NCBI RefSeq assembly: GCF_013376095.1 | Contig: NZ_JAAMFN010000031.1 | Location: 1-56,042, forward strand | Length of the DNA: 56,042 nt | From: Arthrobacter sp. SDTb3-6 | GTDB lineage: Bacteria > Actinomycetota > Actinomycetes > Actinomycetales > Micrococcaceae | Direction of reading: 5' to 3' | Shown: positions 1-8,529 of the stretch, piece after piece | Position numbering within the stretch: position 1 is the first letter of the stretch | Layout of the letters: each line of letters begins with the position of its first letter | The notes under the pieces: generated by a model | The model's database searches: none | Told to the model about the DNA's origin: nothing | The model's input: the letters and a program-made list of their open reading frames with translations, nothing else | Position numbers and translations under genes: made by a program

Positions 1-10
1 ACCGGGGATC

Positions 11-30
11 TCATAAGTTTTTGCTTATGA
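11..30. promoter_or_regulatory. inverted repeat TCATAAG-N6-CTTATGA
   Basis: A perfect 7-bp inverted repeat with a 6-base spacer lies about 100 bp upstream of the first RraA-family gene. Its size and position suit a dimeric repressor or activator site for the plus-strand RraA/MFS/RraA operon. The cognate regulator is not visible in the window, and the sequence upstream is cut off. Confidence 0.4.
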
Positions 31-79
31 AAACAGTGAAAACGGATCTTGGACGCGCGCCCGTCACGGAGTTCACGAT

Positions 80-122
80 GTTCCTATGACAAAGCCCGGG
101 ATGGCCCCGGTCACATAGGAAC
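80..122 (+). promoter_or_regulatory. leader hairpin covering the ribosome binding site
   Basis: GTTCCTATG (80-88) pairs perfectly with CATAGGAAC (114-122). Inside it CCGGG (96-100) can pair with CCCGG (106-110) around a 5-base loop. The 3' arm contains the AGGA that would serve as Shine-Dalgarno for the ATG at 130, so the folded leader would hide the ribosome binding site. Whether it acts at RNA level or as a DNA operator is not decidable from sequence. Confidence 0.45.
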
Positions 123-129
123 GGAAATA

Positions 130-816
130 ATGCACGAACTCCAGCAAGAACGCACCGACCAGGAACTTTTCGACGAGTACGGAAAATTAAGCACCGCCGC
201 CGTGTCGGACGCCCTCGATGCCCTGCGTCTTCCCGGCAGCGCGGCGGGCCTCGGTGCTGTCGTCGACTGCCGCCGCCTGATCGGCCGGGCATTTACGGTC
301 CGCTACGTACCCGCAGCACTCGAGCCGGGAAGTGTCGGTGACTACATTGACGAGGTGCCGGCAGGGGCCGTTGTCGTCATCGACAACGCCGCACGCACCG
401 ATTGCACGGTATGGGGAGGCATCCTGACCGAAGTCGCATCCCGCCGGGCCCTGGCCGGAACTGTCATCAACGGCGTGTGCCGTGACGTCGCTACCAGCCG
501 AGAGCTTGACTACCCGCTCTTTACGCGAGGACGGTTTATGCGCACCGGCAAGGACCGGGTGGAAGTGCCGGAAACGGGTGGTCCCGTCTCGCTGGGGGAC
601 GTGCGCGTCCTGCCGGGAGACCTGCTGATCGGCGACGACGACGGCGTGGTGGTGGTCCCGCGTTCCCGAGAAGCCGAGGTTCTCGAGGTCGCCCAGCGTT
701 TGCAGGCCGCCGAGGACCGGATCGTCGACGCCGTGCGTGGCGGCGCATCGCTGGAAGAAGCGCGCCGCGCCAACGGCTACCACCAGCTGCAGCGCGCGGG
801 CTACCTGACCAACTGA
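130..816 (+). CDS. RraA-family protein (HMG-aldolase-like), copy A
   Basis: This 228-residue protein has the RraA/4-hydroxy-4-methyl-2-oxoglutarate aldolase fold, a family of divalent-metal lyases that split or decarboxylate 4-hydroxy-2-oxo dicarboxylates. The N-terminal VSDALDALRLPG, the WGGILTE stretch near residue 95 and the Arg118-Asp119 pair in INGVCRD are recognisable. In canonical members the last motif reads DG(A/G)VRD, so the Asp four residues before the Arg is Asn here. It resembles copy D (7864-8529) much more than copy B, sharing INGVCRD, RTGKDRV and a C-terminal Tyr-His-x-Leu-Gln. The ATG at 130 is preferred over the upstream frame start at 49 because the family N-terminus begins there and AGGA lies 8-9 bases upstream. 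It leads an operon with an importer and a second RraA protein. The substrate is unknown; RNase E inhibition is unlikely in this setting. Confidence 0.85.
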   Translation: MHELQQERTDQELFDEYGKLSTAAVSDALDALRLPGSAAGLGAVVDCRRLIGRAFTVRYVPAALEPGSVGDYIDEVPAGAVVVIDNAARTDCTVWGGILTEVASRRALAGTVINGVCRDVATSRELDYPLFTRGRFMRTGKDRVEVPETGGPVSLGDVRVLPGDLLIGDDDGVVVVPRSREAEVLEVAQRLQAAEDRIVDAVRGGASLEEARRANGYHQLQRAGYLTN

Positions 817-896
817 GCCATTCGACTTCTGTCCCACCGATTCCTGGCAGAGCCGCTCGGGAACGGACGCTGAACTACCGATTCAAGGAGGAATCC

Positions 897-2258
897 GTGC
901 AGCACACAATTCTTGAGAGAACTACGATCAAGCACCTGACCTTGCGCCTGGTCCCCTTTCTCTTTTTGCTCCTATTAGTCAATTACCTCGACCGGGTCAA
1001 CATCGGTTTCGCCGCGTTGCACATGAACGCCGATCTCGGACTGAGCGCAACAGCCTTCGGCTTCGGCGCAAGCGTCTTCTTCATCGGCTACGCCCTGTTT
1101 GAAGTCCCCAGCAACATCATCTTGCAACGTGTCGGCGCACGCATCTGGCTGGCCCGGATCATGATCAGTTGGGGCATTATCTCCGGCGCGATGGCATTTG
1201 TGCAGAGTGAGCAGTGGTTCATCATCCTACGATTCCTGCTCGGCGTGGCCGAGGGCGGATTCATGCCCGGCATCATCTTCTACCTCTCCGCCTGGTTTCC
1301 CCTCGCGCACCGTTCACGGGCCAACTCCGGCGTCGTGGCCGCCACGGCCGTGGCCTCAGTCGTCGGTGCCCCGTTGTCAGGGTTCCTCCTCACCTCGCCG
1401 CCGCAGCTCTTCGGGCTCGTCGGTTGGCAATGGATGTTCCTGCTTGAGGCGGCACCCGCGGTCGTCCTCGGGATTGTGCTCCTTTTCGTTCTCCCGGAAT
1501 CGCCTGCACGGGCCCGATGGCTTGCCTCTGACCAGCGCGAATGGCTGGTCTCGACGCTAAAGGCCGAAGATGACGCCAATCCTGCAGACGACCACCTTTC
1601 GCTCTGGAAGGTCGCCCGCCTGCCGCGGGTGTGGGTGCTCGCGGCACTTTTTACCTGCCTCCTCACGGCCCTCTACGGTGTTTTGCTCTGGCTGCCCCAG
1701 ATCGTTCACTCGCTGGGCAAGCTCACTGACCTTCAAATCGGTTTCCTTTCCGCGATCCCGTTCCTGTGCGGCGCTGCGGCCATGTTGTTGATTGCCCGGC
1801 ACTCCGACCGGACGGGGGAACGCCTCAGGCATCTTGCCGTTCCCCTGGCTGTGGGCGGAGCCAGCCTGCTGGCCAGCGCCTACAGCCCCAACCCGGTCGT
1901 GGCCTTCATTTTCCTGACCATTGCAGCCGGCGGCATTTGGGGCGGGCTCGGCGTCTTCTGGACCCTGGCGGGAGAATTCCTGGCCGGTGCTGCGCGGGCA
2001 AAGGCCATCGCCCTCATCAACACCTTGGCCCAAATGGGCGGGCTCATTGGCCCTTGGATGACCGGGGCTCTCAAGGATGCCACGGGGGGATTCGCCGTCC
2101 CCCTGACATTACTTGCCGTTGCCTCGTTCCTCGCCGCCGCGATCGCACTGCTGATGAACCGACTTCCGAAGACTTCATTGCGCCCCCCCATGGTGCCCGC
2201 GAAGGCATACTCCCCGACCACTAATTCCGCCTCTTCCCAGAAGGAGCCCACGGCATGA
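897..2258 (+). CDS. MFS transporter, anion:cation symporter (ACS) family
   Basis: This 453-residue integral membrane protein has about 12 hydrophobic segments. The opening NYLDRVNIGFAALHMN, the stretch around FEVPSNIILQRVGARIW and the RFLLGVAEGGFMPG motif are typical of the ACS group (tartrate, phthalate, hexuronate and 4-hydroxyphenylacetate importers). The GTG start at 897 has a strong AAGGAGG upstream at 885-891. The stop overlaps the start of the next RraA gene by 4 bases (ATGA), so the two are translationally coupled. Sandwiched between two RraA-family genes, it probably imports the organic acid on which they act, or a precursor. The substrate cannot be named from sequence. Confidence 0.9.
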   Translation: MQHTILERTTIKHLTLRLVPFLFLLLLVNYLDRVNIGFAALHMNADLGLSATAFGFGASVFFIGYALFEVPSNIILQRVGARIWLARIMISWGIISGAMAFVQSEQWFIILRFLLGVAEGGFMPGIIFYLSAWFPLAHRSRANSGVVAATAVASVVGAPLSGFLLTSPPQLFGLVGWQWMFLLEAAPAVVLGIVLLFVLPESPARARWLASDQREWLVSTLKAEDDANPADDHLSLWKVARLPRVWVLAALFTCLLTALYGVLLWLPQIVHSLGKLTDLQIGFLSAIPFLCGAAAMLLIARHSDRTGERLRHLAVPLAVGGASLLASAYSPNPVVAFIFLTIAAGGIWGGLGVFWTLAGEFLAGAARAKAIALINTLAQMGGLIGPWMTGALKDATGGFAVPLTLLAVASFLAAAIALLMNRLPKTSLRPPMVPAKAYSPTTNSASSQKEPTA

Positions 2259-2893
2259 GCATCATCACCACCACCACCACCGGCATCAACATCTTTGACC
2301 GACTCGCCGAGTTTGGCGCCGCCACGGTCTACGAGGCAAACGGCCAGCGCGACGCCGTTGACCCGGCCATCAAGCCGTTGGACCCCCGCTCGCGCATTGC
2401 CGGTCGCGCCGTGACCGTGGAACTGGAGCCTGGCGACAACTGGTTCATTCATCTCGCACTCCTCGAAGCCGGCGAAGGCGACATTCTCGTCGTCGACGCA
2501 AAGGGCTACACGGAGGCCGGGCCTTGGGGCGACGTGCTGACCCTGGCCGCCCAGGAACGCGGACTCGCAGGGCTGGTCATAGACGGCGCCGTCCGTGACA
2601 GCCAGGACATCATCACTGCCGGATTTCCTGTTTTCACCCGGGGCGTCTGCATACGCAAGACCACCAAGGTCCAACAGGGGCGGATCAACATCCCGGTTAC
2701 TGTCGGCGGCGTCCTGATCAACCCCGGCGACGTATTGGTCGGCGACGCCGATGGACTGGTCCGAATCCATGTAGAAGACCTGGCCACTGCCCTTGCCTCT
2801 TCGGAGGCACGGCTGGCCAAGGAGGACGCAATGCGCGATGCCATCCGTGCCGGTGGGACGACCCTGGATCTGTTGGGACTGCCCCGCCCCTGA
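2255..2893 (+). CDS. RraA-family protein (HMG-aldolase-like), copy B
   Basis: This 212-residue RraA-fold protein carries the canonical active-site string IDGAVRDSQDI (Asp110, Arg114, Asp115) and a WGD at 91-93. It is therefore a better candidate for a true 4-hydroxy-4-methyl-2-oxoglutarate or 4-carboxy-4-hydroxy-2-oxoadipate aldolase than copy A. A run of threonines (residues 5-9) precedes the fold and looks like an unstructured tail. Its ATG overlaps the MFS stop. It is closest to copy C (7277-7867). In HMG aldolase, trimer active sites form at subunit interfaces, so copies A and B made from one mRNA could mix; this is inference. Confidence 0.88.
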   Translation: MSIITTTTTGINIFDRLAEFGAATVYEANGQRDAVDPAIKPLDPRSRIAGRAVTVELEPGDNWFIHLALLEAGEGDILVVDAKGYTEAGPWGDVLTLAAQERGLAGLVIDGAVRDSQDIITAGFPVFTRGVCIRKTTKVQQGRINIPVTVGGVLINPGDVLVGDADGLVRIHVEDLATALASSEARLAKEDAMRDAIRAGGTTLDLLGLPRP

Positions 2894-3466
2894 GCCGATA
2901 AGGTTCATTGTCGGGACACGGGTAATCCCAGGATTCCGGCGGTGACATCATCTCGGGAGCCATATGGACAGCACTATGCCGATGCCGGCATGGTGCTGTC
3001 CAGTGGACTGACGTGGATCCCGGCAACATAATGATTGCGTGGTTGAGATGGCGGCTGGCCATTCTATCCGTCGTGATGCGGAGGTGTTGGTGCAAACGGG
3101 ACGACTACTGAACAAGGTCCGGACGACGTCTGAGTGCTGGTGAGTCAACACCCGATCGAAGGAGCGCGGCGCCATGCGGTTGAAATCGCCGCACGAGAGG
3201 CCGGATGTGGTTTCCGGCTCTGGCGAATCAGGACCGCCCGCTCCAGCAACGGCGAGGACCAACACGGGCACCATGTCGGGTGATCGATGGCGACACATCG
3301 GCCGATTTCTCATCGAGTGGCAAGACCTGTCGAGTGGCCAAGATGTGTGCTGCGGCCGATACCTCGGTGGACATTGGCGAATCACGAGGAAGCGGCGGGC
3401 CAGCGTGTGGTTCCTTGGGCCCCAGCACGGTATTCCTGTGGCTTGTCCTGCGATGAGCAGAGGGCA
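2894..3466. other. 573-bp stretch without a recognisable gene
   Basis: The 3' ends of the RraA copy B gene and the minus-strand permease face each other across this stretch. The short open frames in it show no family signature and no good ribosome binding site. I see no clear terminator hairpin with a T-tract. It may be decayed coding sequence, but I cannot assign it. Confidence 0.5.
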
Positions 3467-5089
3467 TCACCGGTGGTTTCGCGGTCCAAGCTCGTGCGGC
3501 TCAGTGGGGTCCCAAGCTATTTCCATTGTTCCGCGATTCGCTTCGGCACTATCGATTCCGGGTCGGCGAGCGATAACGGGAAACGCGCCCGTATGGCCCT
3601 CTCGTTTTAAGGCCGCGGCGTGGATGTTGTCTCGGGCTGCATACCATCCGCCGATCAGCAGGGGAATGAGGATCGTCAGGGAGCCGAGGACCCACCGTCC
3701 GGTTTCGGAGAACCCCATGGAGATGAGGACGAAGACCAGGAAGGCCAAGGTCAGATAGGCGGTAAAGGGGGCCCCGAAAAGCCTGAAAGCGGGACGGGCG
3801 AGCTGGCCTGCTCGCGCCATTCGGTGCAGTTTCATCTGGCACAAGACGATGGTCGCCCAGCACCCGATGATGCCAAGGGCAGAAACTTCAAGGACAATCT
3901 CAAATGCCTGTGAAGGTACGAGCGCGTTCAGCCCAACGCCGAGCAAGGCGATGATGGCGGTGAAAAGAATGCCGCCATAGGGCACGCCGCTGTGGCTCAT
4001 TTTGGCGGCGAACGCGGGCGCCGAGCGGTTTATGGCTAGTGAGCGCAGAATTCTTCCGGTTGAATACAATCCGGCGTTGAGGCTGGAGAGGGCTGCTGTC
4101 AGGACGACGAAGTTCATTATTGAAGCTGCCATGATCCCGGCGTGGGGATTCTCCAGGTGCGAGAAGAACGTCACAAAAGGTGATTCGCCTTCTTTATAGG
4201 CAGTGAATGGCAGCAGCAGCGAGAGCAGTAAGACGGACCCAACGTAGAAAACGGCAATGCGCAATACGACTGTGTTGATGGCTTTAGGCATTATCTTTTC
4301 TGGGTTCTCGGTTTCACCCGCAGCCGTTCCGACCAGCTCAATGCCCGCGTACGCGAAGATGACGCCGCTAATGGCCAACAACGGGGCTATGCCGCCTGAG
4401 GGTAGGAAGCCGCCGTGGTCGGCGAGCACGTTGAACCCAGTCTGGCCCAAATCCGTGCTTGCACGCGTGAGCAGAAATGCGATGCCGATGATGAGGAACG
4501 CGACTAGGGCAAGGATTTTGATCAGCGCAAACCAAAATTCCATCTCACCAAAAAGCTTGACGGAAACTAGATTCAGGGAAAGCACCACGATGAGCGCTGC
4601 AAGGGCAACGGCCCATTGGGGCACTGCTTGAAGGGACGGCCAGTACGGGGCCCAAAACTTGACATAGAGCGCTGCCGCGGTGACGTCCACTATCGAGGTC
4701 ATGGCCCAGTTGAGGAAATATAGCCAACCAGTCGCGTAGGCCATCTTCTCGCCATAAAATTCCCGTGCATAGGAGACGAAGGAGCCGGAGGATGGGCGGT
4801 GGAGTACGAGCTCGCCCAGGGCGCGAAGGATGAGGAATCCGAAGAACCCGCACACTGCGTAGACCAGAACCAGCGCTGGTCCGCTGCTATTCAGGCGGGC
4901 TCCGGCACCCATGAACAATCCGGTGCCTATGGCCCCGCCGATGGCGATCATCTGTATTTGGCGCGGCTTGAGCGTCTTGTGGTATCCCTTGTCCTCGCTG
5001 GCGAAGTCGCGTACTGCCGATGCTGCGTCACCGGTGAGTTCGCGTTCGTTTTCCAATTCGTCGGCGCGGTCACGCTGGGGTCTTTGCAT
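3467..5089 (-). CDS. amino acid permease, APC superfamily (AnsP/CycA-like)
   Basis: This 540-residue permease has about 12 membrane segments. The signature [20 protein letters not shown] directly follows a soluble N-terminus of about 45 residues and is the substrate-site glycine motif of the AAT family (asparagine, D-serine/alanine and GABA permeases). The ATG at 5089 is chosen because the frame upstream has no membrane character and CGGAGA sits just before it. The C-terminal ~50 residues are hydrophilic and longer than in typical AnsP. It is the last gene of the minus-strand operon starting at 9194, after a 52-bp gap from the hydrolase. With an aminotransferase in the same operon, an amino acid (perhaps an acidic or amide type) is the likely cargo. 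Confidence 0.88.
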   Translation of the reverse strand: MQRPQRDRADELENERELTGDAASAVRDFASEDKGYHKTLKPRQIQMIAIGGAIGTGLFMGAGARLNSSGPALVLVYAVCGFFGFLILRALGELVLHRPSSGSFVSYAREFYGEKMAYATGWLYFLNWAMTSIVDVTAAALYVKFWAPYWPSLQAVPQWAVALAALIVVLSLNLVSVKLFGEMEFWFALIKILALVAFLIIGIAFLLTRASTDLGQTGFNVLADHGGFLPSGGIAPLLAISGVIFAYAGIELVGTAAGETENPEKIMPKAINTVVLRIAVFYVGSVLLLSLLLPFTAYKEGESPFVTFFSHLENPHAGIMAASIMNFVVLTAALSSLNAGLYSTGRILRSLAINRSAPAFAAKMSHSGVPYGGILFTAIIALLGVGLNALVPSQAFEIVLEVSALGIIGCWATIVLCQMKLHRMARAGQLARPAFRLFGAPFTAYLTLAFLVFVLISMGFSETGRWVLGSLTILIPLLIGGWYAARDNIHAAALKREGHTGAFPVIARRPGIDSAEANRGTMEIAWDPTEPHELGPRNHR

Positions 5090-5141
5090 AGAGGTTCTCC
5101 GAAAGGTTGGGCCTGCACTTCTTTGTGGGCTGGTGTGTGGC

Positions 5142-5975
5142 TTATGGTGTGGCTGGCAGCGGTGGCCAAGGTGCGGCTGCCGTGGTTGCTTGGCGGTGGA
5201 ACGCTGCGATTCGGGTCCACATCTCCGGGGCGTTGGAATACATCGGGAAATGGCCGCTGCGTGGAATTTCCGCCAGCTGCACTCCGCGGGCAGCAAGGTG
5301 GGGAAGGTAGGTCAGCGAGCTGTTTTGCTCGCCATACATGAACATGCGGGGGAGTGGCAGCGCCAGAAACTTCGCCATCAGCGCGGCATTGTCAGAGAGT
5401 TCGACCATTGACTCGAAGATGCCCCTGACTGCTGCGGCGCGGACCTTGTACCGGACACTGGTGGCGTACAACGGACTTGAAAAGTGAGGGGAGGCCCAAT
5501 TGCGCGTGATGAAGTCCTCGAGGAATACATCTGGATCTTCGTGGGGGTGGCGGAAGATTTGCCGGCTGAGGAAGCAGTCCTCAGGGGCAAGGTTTCCTTC
5601 GATGTCGGTGAAGCTGGCGACGCGGCCGGGTTCCTGATCGGCGAGAATGAGGGCGGTCAGACCGCCCATGGAGTGGCCTACCAGGTGAAGCCGTTCGATG
5701 CCTTGGTGTGACAGGACAGCCGTGGCGGTTTTGACTAGGAACGGGATAGAAATCTTTGTCAGCTCGCTACACCAGGACTCGCCGCAGCCGGGTGCGTCGT
5801 AGGCGAAGAAGGGCCGGCCAGTGAACTCCGGGTTCTGGGTGATGTCGGCATAGTCTTCCTTGGTCGAGCCGAATCCGTGGAGGAAGACGATGGGAACTCC
5901 CTCCCCATTGCGGCTGATGCAGGACAGGCGTACGTCGGTTCCGTTGACGCTGAGGGGGATCTCGTGCCTGGTCAT
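5142..5975 (-). CDS. alpha/beta hydrolase
   Basis: This protein of about 277 residues has the alpha/beta-hydrolase fold. FLHGFGS near residue 32 is the oxyanion region, VGHSMGG carries the nucleophilic Ser (residue 102 from the ATG), and [11 protein letters not shown] near the C-terminus supplies the catalytic His. The Asp is probably in the stretch before it. A TTG at 5993 with AAAGG upstream is an alternative start that adds six residues. It lies between the aminotransferase (131-bp gap from the ATG) and the permease in a same-strand operon, so it probably hydrolyses an ester, amide or C-C bond in the substrate of that pathway. Specificity is not predictable. Confidence 0.82.
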   Translation of the reverse strand: MTRHEIPLSVNGTDVRLSCISRNGEGVPIVFLHGFGSTKEDYADITQNPEFTGRPFFAYDAPGCGESWCSELTKISIPFLVKTATAVLSHQGIERLHLVGHSMGGLTALILADQEPGRVASFTDIEGNLAPEDCFLSRQIFRHPHEDPDVFLEDFITRNWASPHFSSPLYATSVRYKVRAAAVRGIFESMVELSDNAALMAKFLALPLPRMFMYGEQNSSLTYLPHLAARGVQLAEIPRSGHFPMYSNAPEMWTRIAAFHRQATTAAAPWPPLPATP

Positions 5976-6105
5976 GGTGTCTTCAGGTTGCAATGTGTGC
6001 CTTTCGCCGTACCGTCAGGCCGTGACGGTTGGTGTGGAGGATGACGCCCATCTTGTGGGCGTTCGTTCGGAGGGCCTGTTCTGTTTGGTGCCGGTGTCTG
6101 GCCGT

Positions 6106-7263
6106 TTAGGGAAAGCATCGGACTGTGGCGACGAAGCGGCGGAGTCCTTCTTCGAGGCCCGAGACATCAGTGGCGAAGGATATCCGGATGTGTCCCTCGC
6201 CGGAGGGCCCAAATTCGCTGCCGGACCTCACGAGGACCCCGGCCCGGACAAAACGGGCTGCCATTTCGTCCGAGGAGAGTTGAGAGGTGATGCGCGGGAA
6301 GGCGTAGAACGCGCCTTGCGGGGTAAACATGGAAATTTCGGGCAGGCCACCCAGGCGTTCCACAACGAGGTCGCGCCTTTTCCGGTATGACCGGGCTGCA
6401 GCCTGGAGCTGGGTTTGGGTTGTTTGCAGGGCGGTGAATCCCGCGTCCTGGACGAAGGTATTCAGTGGGCCGTTGATGGTTCGGTGGATGAGATTGATCT
6501 TCTCAGCCAAAGGCCCATCGGCGACCACGTAGCCTAGCCGCCACCCCGTCATCGCGTAGCTTTTGGATAACGTATTACAGTAGATGACCTGCGACGAAAC
6601 ACCGGCCAAATCCAATGCGGAGACGAACTCGAGCCCGTCGAAGATGATGTCCCCATAGGCTTCGTCGGAAAGCAGCAGCAGATCGGGGTTGGCTGCCAGG
6701 ATGGTACCGACTCGGTGGATGTCGGCTGCCGGGTAGACGCGGCCGGTGGGGTTGCCGGGGTTGCAGAGCATGATCATGCGTGCTGATGGCGCTTCTTTGC
6801 GGACGGCGTCAAGGTCCAGAGAGCCGTCCGGATTGTTGGCCATCCACACCACTTCCGCTCCAACCAGGGCGGCCTGGTCCGCGTAGAGCGAATAGGTGGG
6901 TTCGGGGATCAGGACGCGGTCACCCGGCCTAATGAGGGCCAGCATCGAGGCTGCGAGTCCTGCGCTGCCGCCATGGGTCAGGACGACTTCGCATGGCGCG
7001 GTGGGCCGGGCGTGTTCGGTGGAAATCTTACGGGCGATGGCCTCCCGCAGTTCAGGCACGCCGGTCATGGGGGAGTATCGGGTTCGTCCAGCCGTTAGGG
7101 ACTGGATGGCGGCGTCGACTATTGCGCTGGGGGTGCCGGCGTCGGGCTCTCCCATGGCGAGGGAGATGGCGCCCGGAGCCGTGGTGCCCAGGCTCGCGGG
7201 GCGGCGGCTGGACGCCGCGATGCGCTCGGCGGCCCCCGGTAGCCGGGTGGTTGTGTTTTTCAA
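6106..7263 (-). CDS. PLP-dependent aminotransferase, class I/II
   Basis: This 385-residue fold-type I aminotransferase has CNPGNPTG at about 167-174, SDEAY at 199-203 and TLSKSYAMTGWRLGY with the PLP Lys at 234. FTPQGAFYAFP and an Arg near the C-terminus (HIRISFA) that would bind the substrate carboxylate are also visible. The open frame runs further upstream into the RraA gene, but a TTG at 7263 with GGAAGAAG six bases before it gives the family-like N-terminus and a 13-base gap after the RraA stop. It follows three RraA-family genes and precedes a hydrolase and an amino acid permease. The simplest role is conversion of the imported amino acid to a 2-oxo acid that an RraA-type lyase could cleave. 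Confidence 0.87.
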   Translation of the reverse strand: MKNTTTRLPGAAERIAASSRRPASLGTTAPGAISLAMGEPDAGTPSAIVDAAIQSLTAGRTRYSPMTGVPELREAIARKISTEHARPTAPCEVVLTHGGSAGLAASMLALIRPGDRVLIPEPTYSLYADQAALVGAEVVWMANNPDGSLDLDAVRKEAPSARMIMLCNPGNPTGRVYPAADIHRVGTILAANPDLLLLSDEAYGDIIFDGLEFVSALDLAGVSSQVIYCNTLSKSYAMTGWRLGYVVADGPLAEKINLIHRTINGPLNTFVQDAGFTALQTTQTQLQAAARSYRKRRDLVVERLGGLPEISMFTPQGAFYAFPRITSQLSSDEMAARFVRAGVLVRSGSEFGPSGEGHIRISFATDVSGLEEGLRRFVATVRCFP

Positions 7264-7276
7264 GGTCTTCTTCCGG

Positions 7277-7867
7277 TCAGAGTGAGTAGATTTCCAAGGT
7301 GGATTTGCCGTTACTGATTTCGCCCAGGATGCGCTGCTCGTCGGCCACTCGTTGGTCCGCCCTGTCCAGGACTGCTTTGGCGGCGGCATGGGGCAGGACG
7401 ACGACGCCGTCGGAGTCTCCGACCACGAGATCGCCTGTACGGACGGTTACCCCGCCTACGCGTACTGGGGAGGTGAAGTCGCCGGGGTAGTCCTTGGCGG
7501 TTCCGACGACGGAGACGCTGCGGGAGAAGACGGGAAAGTCCATCCGGCTCATTTCGTCGACGTCCCGGACGCCGCCGTCGATGACGAGGCCGGCGATGCC
7601 GTGGTGTTGTGCGGCGGCGGCAAGGATTTCACCCCAGTGGCCGTGTTCGGCACCCTGCATGTCGGCCACGAGCACGCTTCCCACCGGTGCCTGCAGGACC
7701 GCGTGGTGGAGGGCCAGGTTGTCGCCACCGACGCCGCGGACGGTGAAGGCCGGGCCGGCGACCTTGGCCCCGGGCCATGCGGGCCGCAGCCCGGGATCGC
7801 AGGCGCAGGGCAATTTGGATGCTTCATAGAGCGTGGCTGAGGAGTGTCCCCGGGCTGCGTTGTTCAC
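7277..7867 (-). CDS. RraA-family protein (HMG-aldolase-like), copy C
   Basis: This 196-residue RraA-fold protein has the canonical IDGGVRDVDEM motif (Asp97, Arg101, Asp102) and WGEIL at 78-82. It is the copy in this operon most like characterised HMG/CHA aldolases and closest to copy B. Two in-frame GTG codons exist. The second (7867) is preferred because GAGGA lies just upstream and it overlaps the previous stop by 4 bases (GTGA). It ends with a short IYSL tail and lacks the C-terminal helix seen in copies A and D. Confidence 0.86.
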   Translation of the reverse strand: MNNAARGHSSATLYEASKLPCACDPGLRPAWPGAKVAGPAFTVRGVGGDNLALHHAVLQAPVGSVLVADMQGAEHGHWGEILAAAAQHHGIAGLVIDGGVRDVDEMSRMDFPVFSRSVSVVGTAKDYPGDFTSPVRVGGVTVRTGDLVVGDSDGVVVLPHAAAKAVLDRADQRVADEQRILGEISNGKSTLEIYSL

Positions 7868-8529
7868 TTGTTCCTCCACTGAAGGTCGTGGTAGCCGAGG
7901 TCCCGGCGGGCCTGGACGAGGCTGGTGCCAGCCTTGACGGAGGCTACGATCCTGGCTTCGGTGTCTTCGATCCCTTCGGCAATGTCGGCGATCTTCCCTG
8001 CGTAGGCCTGGGGCACGGCCAGGGCGCCGTCGGCGTCAGCGCAGATGATGTCCGAGGGGGCGATGCGCACACCGTTGATGGCCAATTCGGTCTGGACTGC
8101 GATGAGCTGGACGCGGTCCTTGCCGGTGCGCATGAACTGCCCGCGGCTGAAGAGCGGGTAGTTCTGCTCAAGCGAGGTGGAAATGTCGCGGCAGACGCCG
8201 TTGATGACGGTTCCGCCGATGCCGCGCCCGGCAGCAATCTCGGTCATGATGCCGCCCCAGACCGTCACGTCGGTTCGCCCTTCGTTGTCGATGACAATCA
8301 CGGCACCGGCCGGGACGTCGTCGAGGAAATCGCCGACGCTGCCACGTGTTTCGCCGGCCGGTGCGTACTGCACGGTGAAGGCGGGTCCGGTAGTTCGGAA
8401 GCCGTAGGTCAAGGGTGAAAGCCCGTGCAGGGTGCCGTGGAGGCCGAGGGAGTCCATCGCGTCGGAGATGGAAGCCGTGGGCAGGGCTGAAAGGCGTTTG
8501 GCGGGGCTTGTATCGGTGGTGGTGTTCAT
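7864..8529 (-). CDS. RraA-family protein (HMG-aldolase-like), copy D
   Basis: This 221-residue RraA-fold protein shares INGVCRD (Asn110, Arg114, Asp115), the FMRTGKDRV stretch and a C-terminal Tyr-His-Asp-Leu-Gln-Trp with copy A at the other end of the window. The two are clearly related as a subfamily in which the usual DG(A/G)VRD is altered. The open frame extends far upstream over copy E, but the ATG at 8529 is right: it starts the family N-terminus and its A is the last base of the preceding TGA. The stop overlaps the next start by 4 bases. It could be a divergent aldolase, a decarboxylase, or a partner subunit in a mixed trimer. Confidence 0.86.
   Translation of the reverse strand: MNTTTDTSPAKRLSALPTASISDAMDSLGLHGTLHGLSPLTYGFRTTGPAFTVQYAPAGETRGSVGDFLDDVPAGAVIVIDNEGRTDVTVWGGIMTEIAAGRGIGGTVINGVCRDISTSLEQNYPLFSRGQFMRTGKDRVQLIAVQTELAINGVRIAPSDIICADADGALAVPQAYAGKIADIAEGIEDTEARIVASVKAGTSLVQARRDLGYHDLQWRNK

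Noticed and set aside
2894-3466. Short plus-strand frames as small genes
   Set aside because: They have no ribosome binding site or recognisable motif and overlap each other in different frames, as expected by chance in high-GC DNA.
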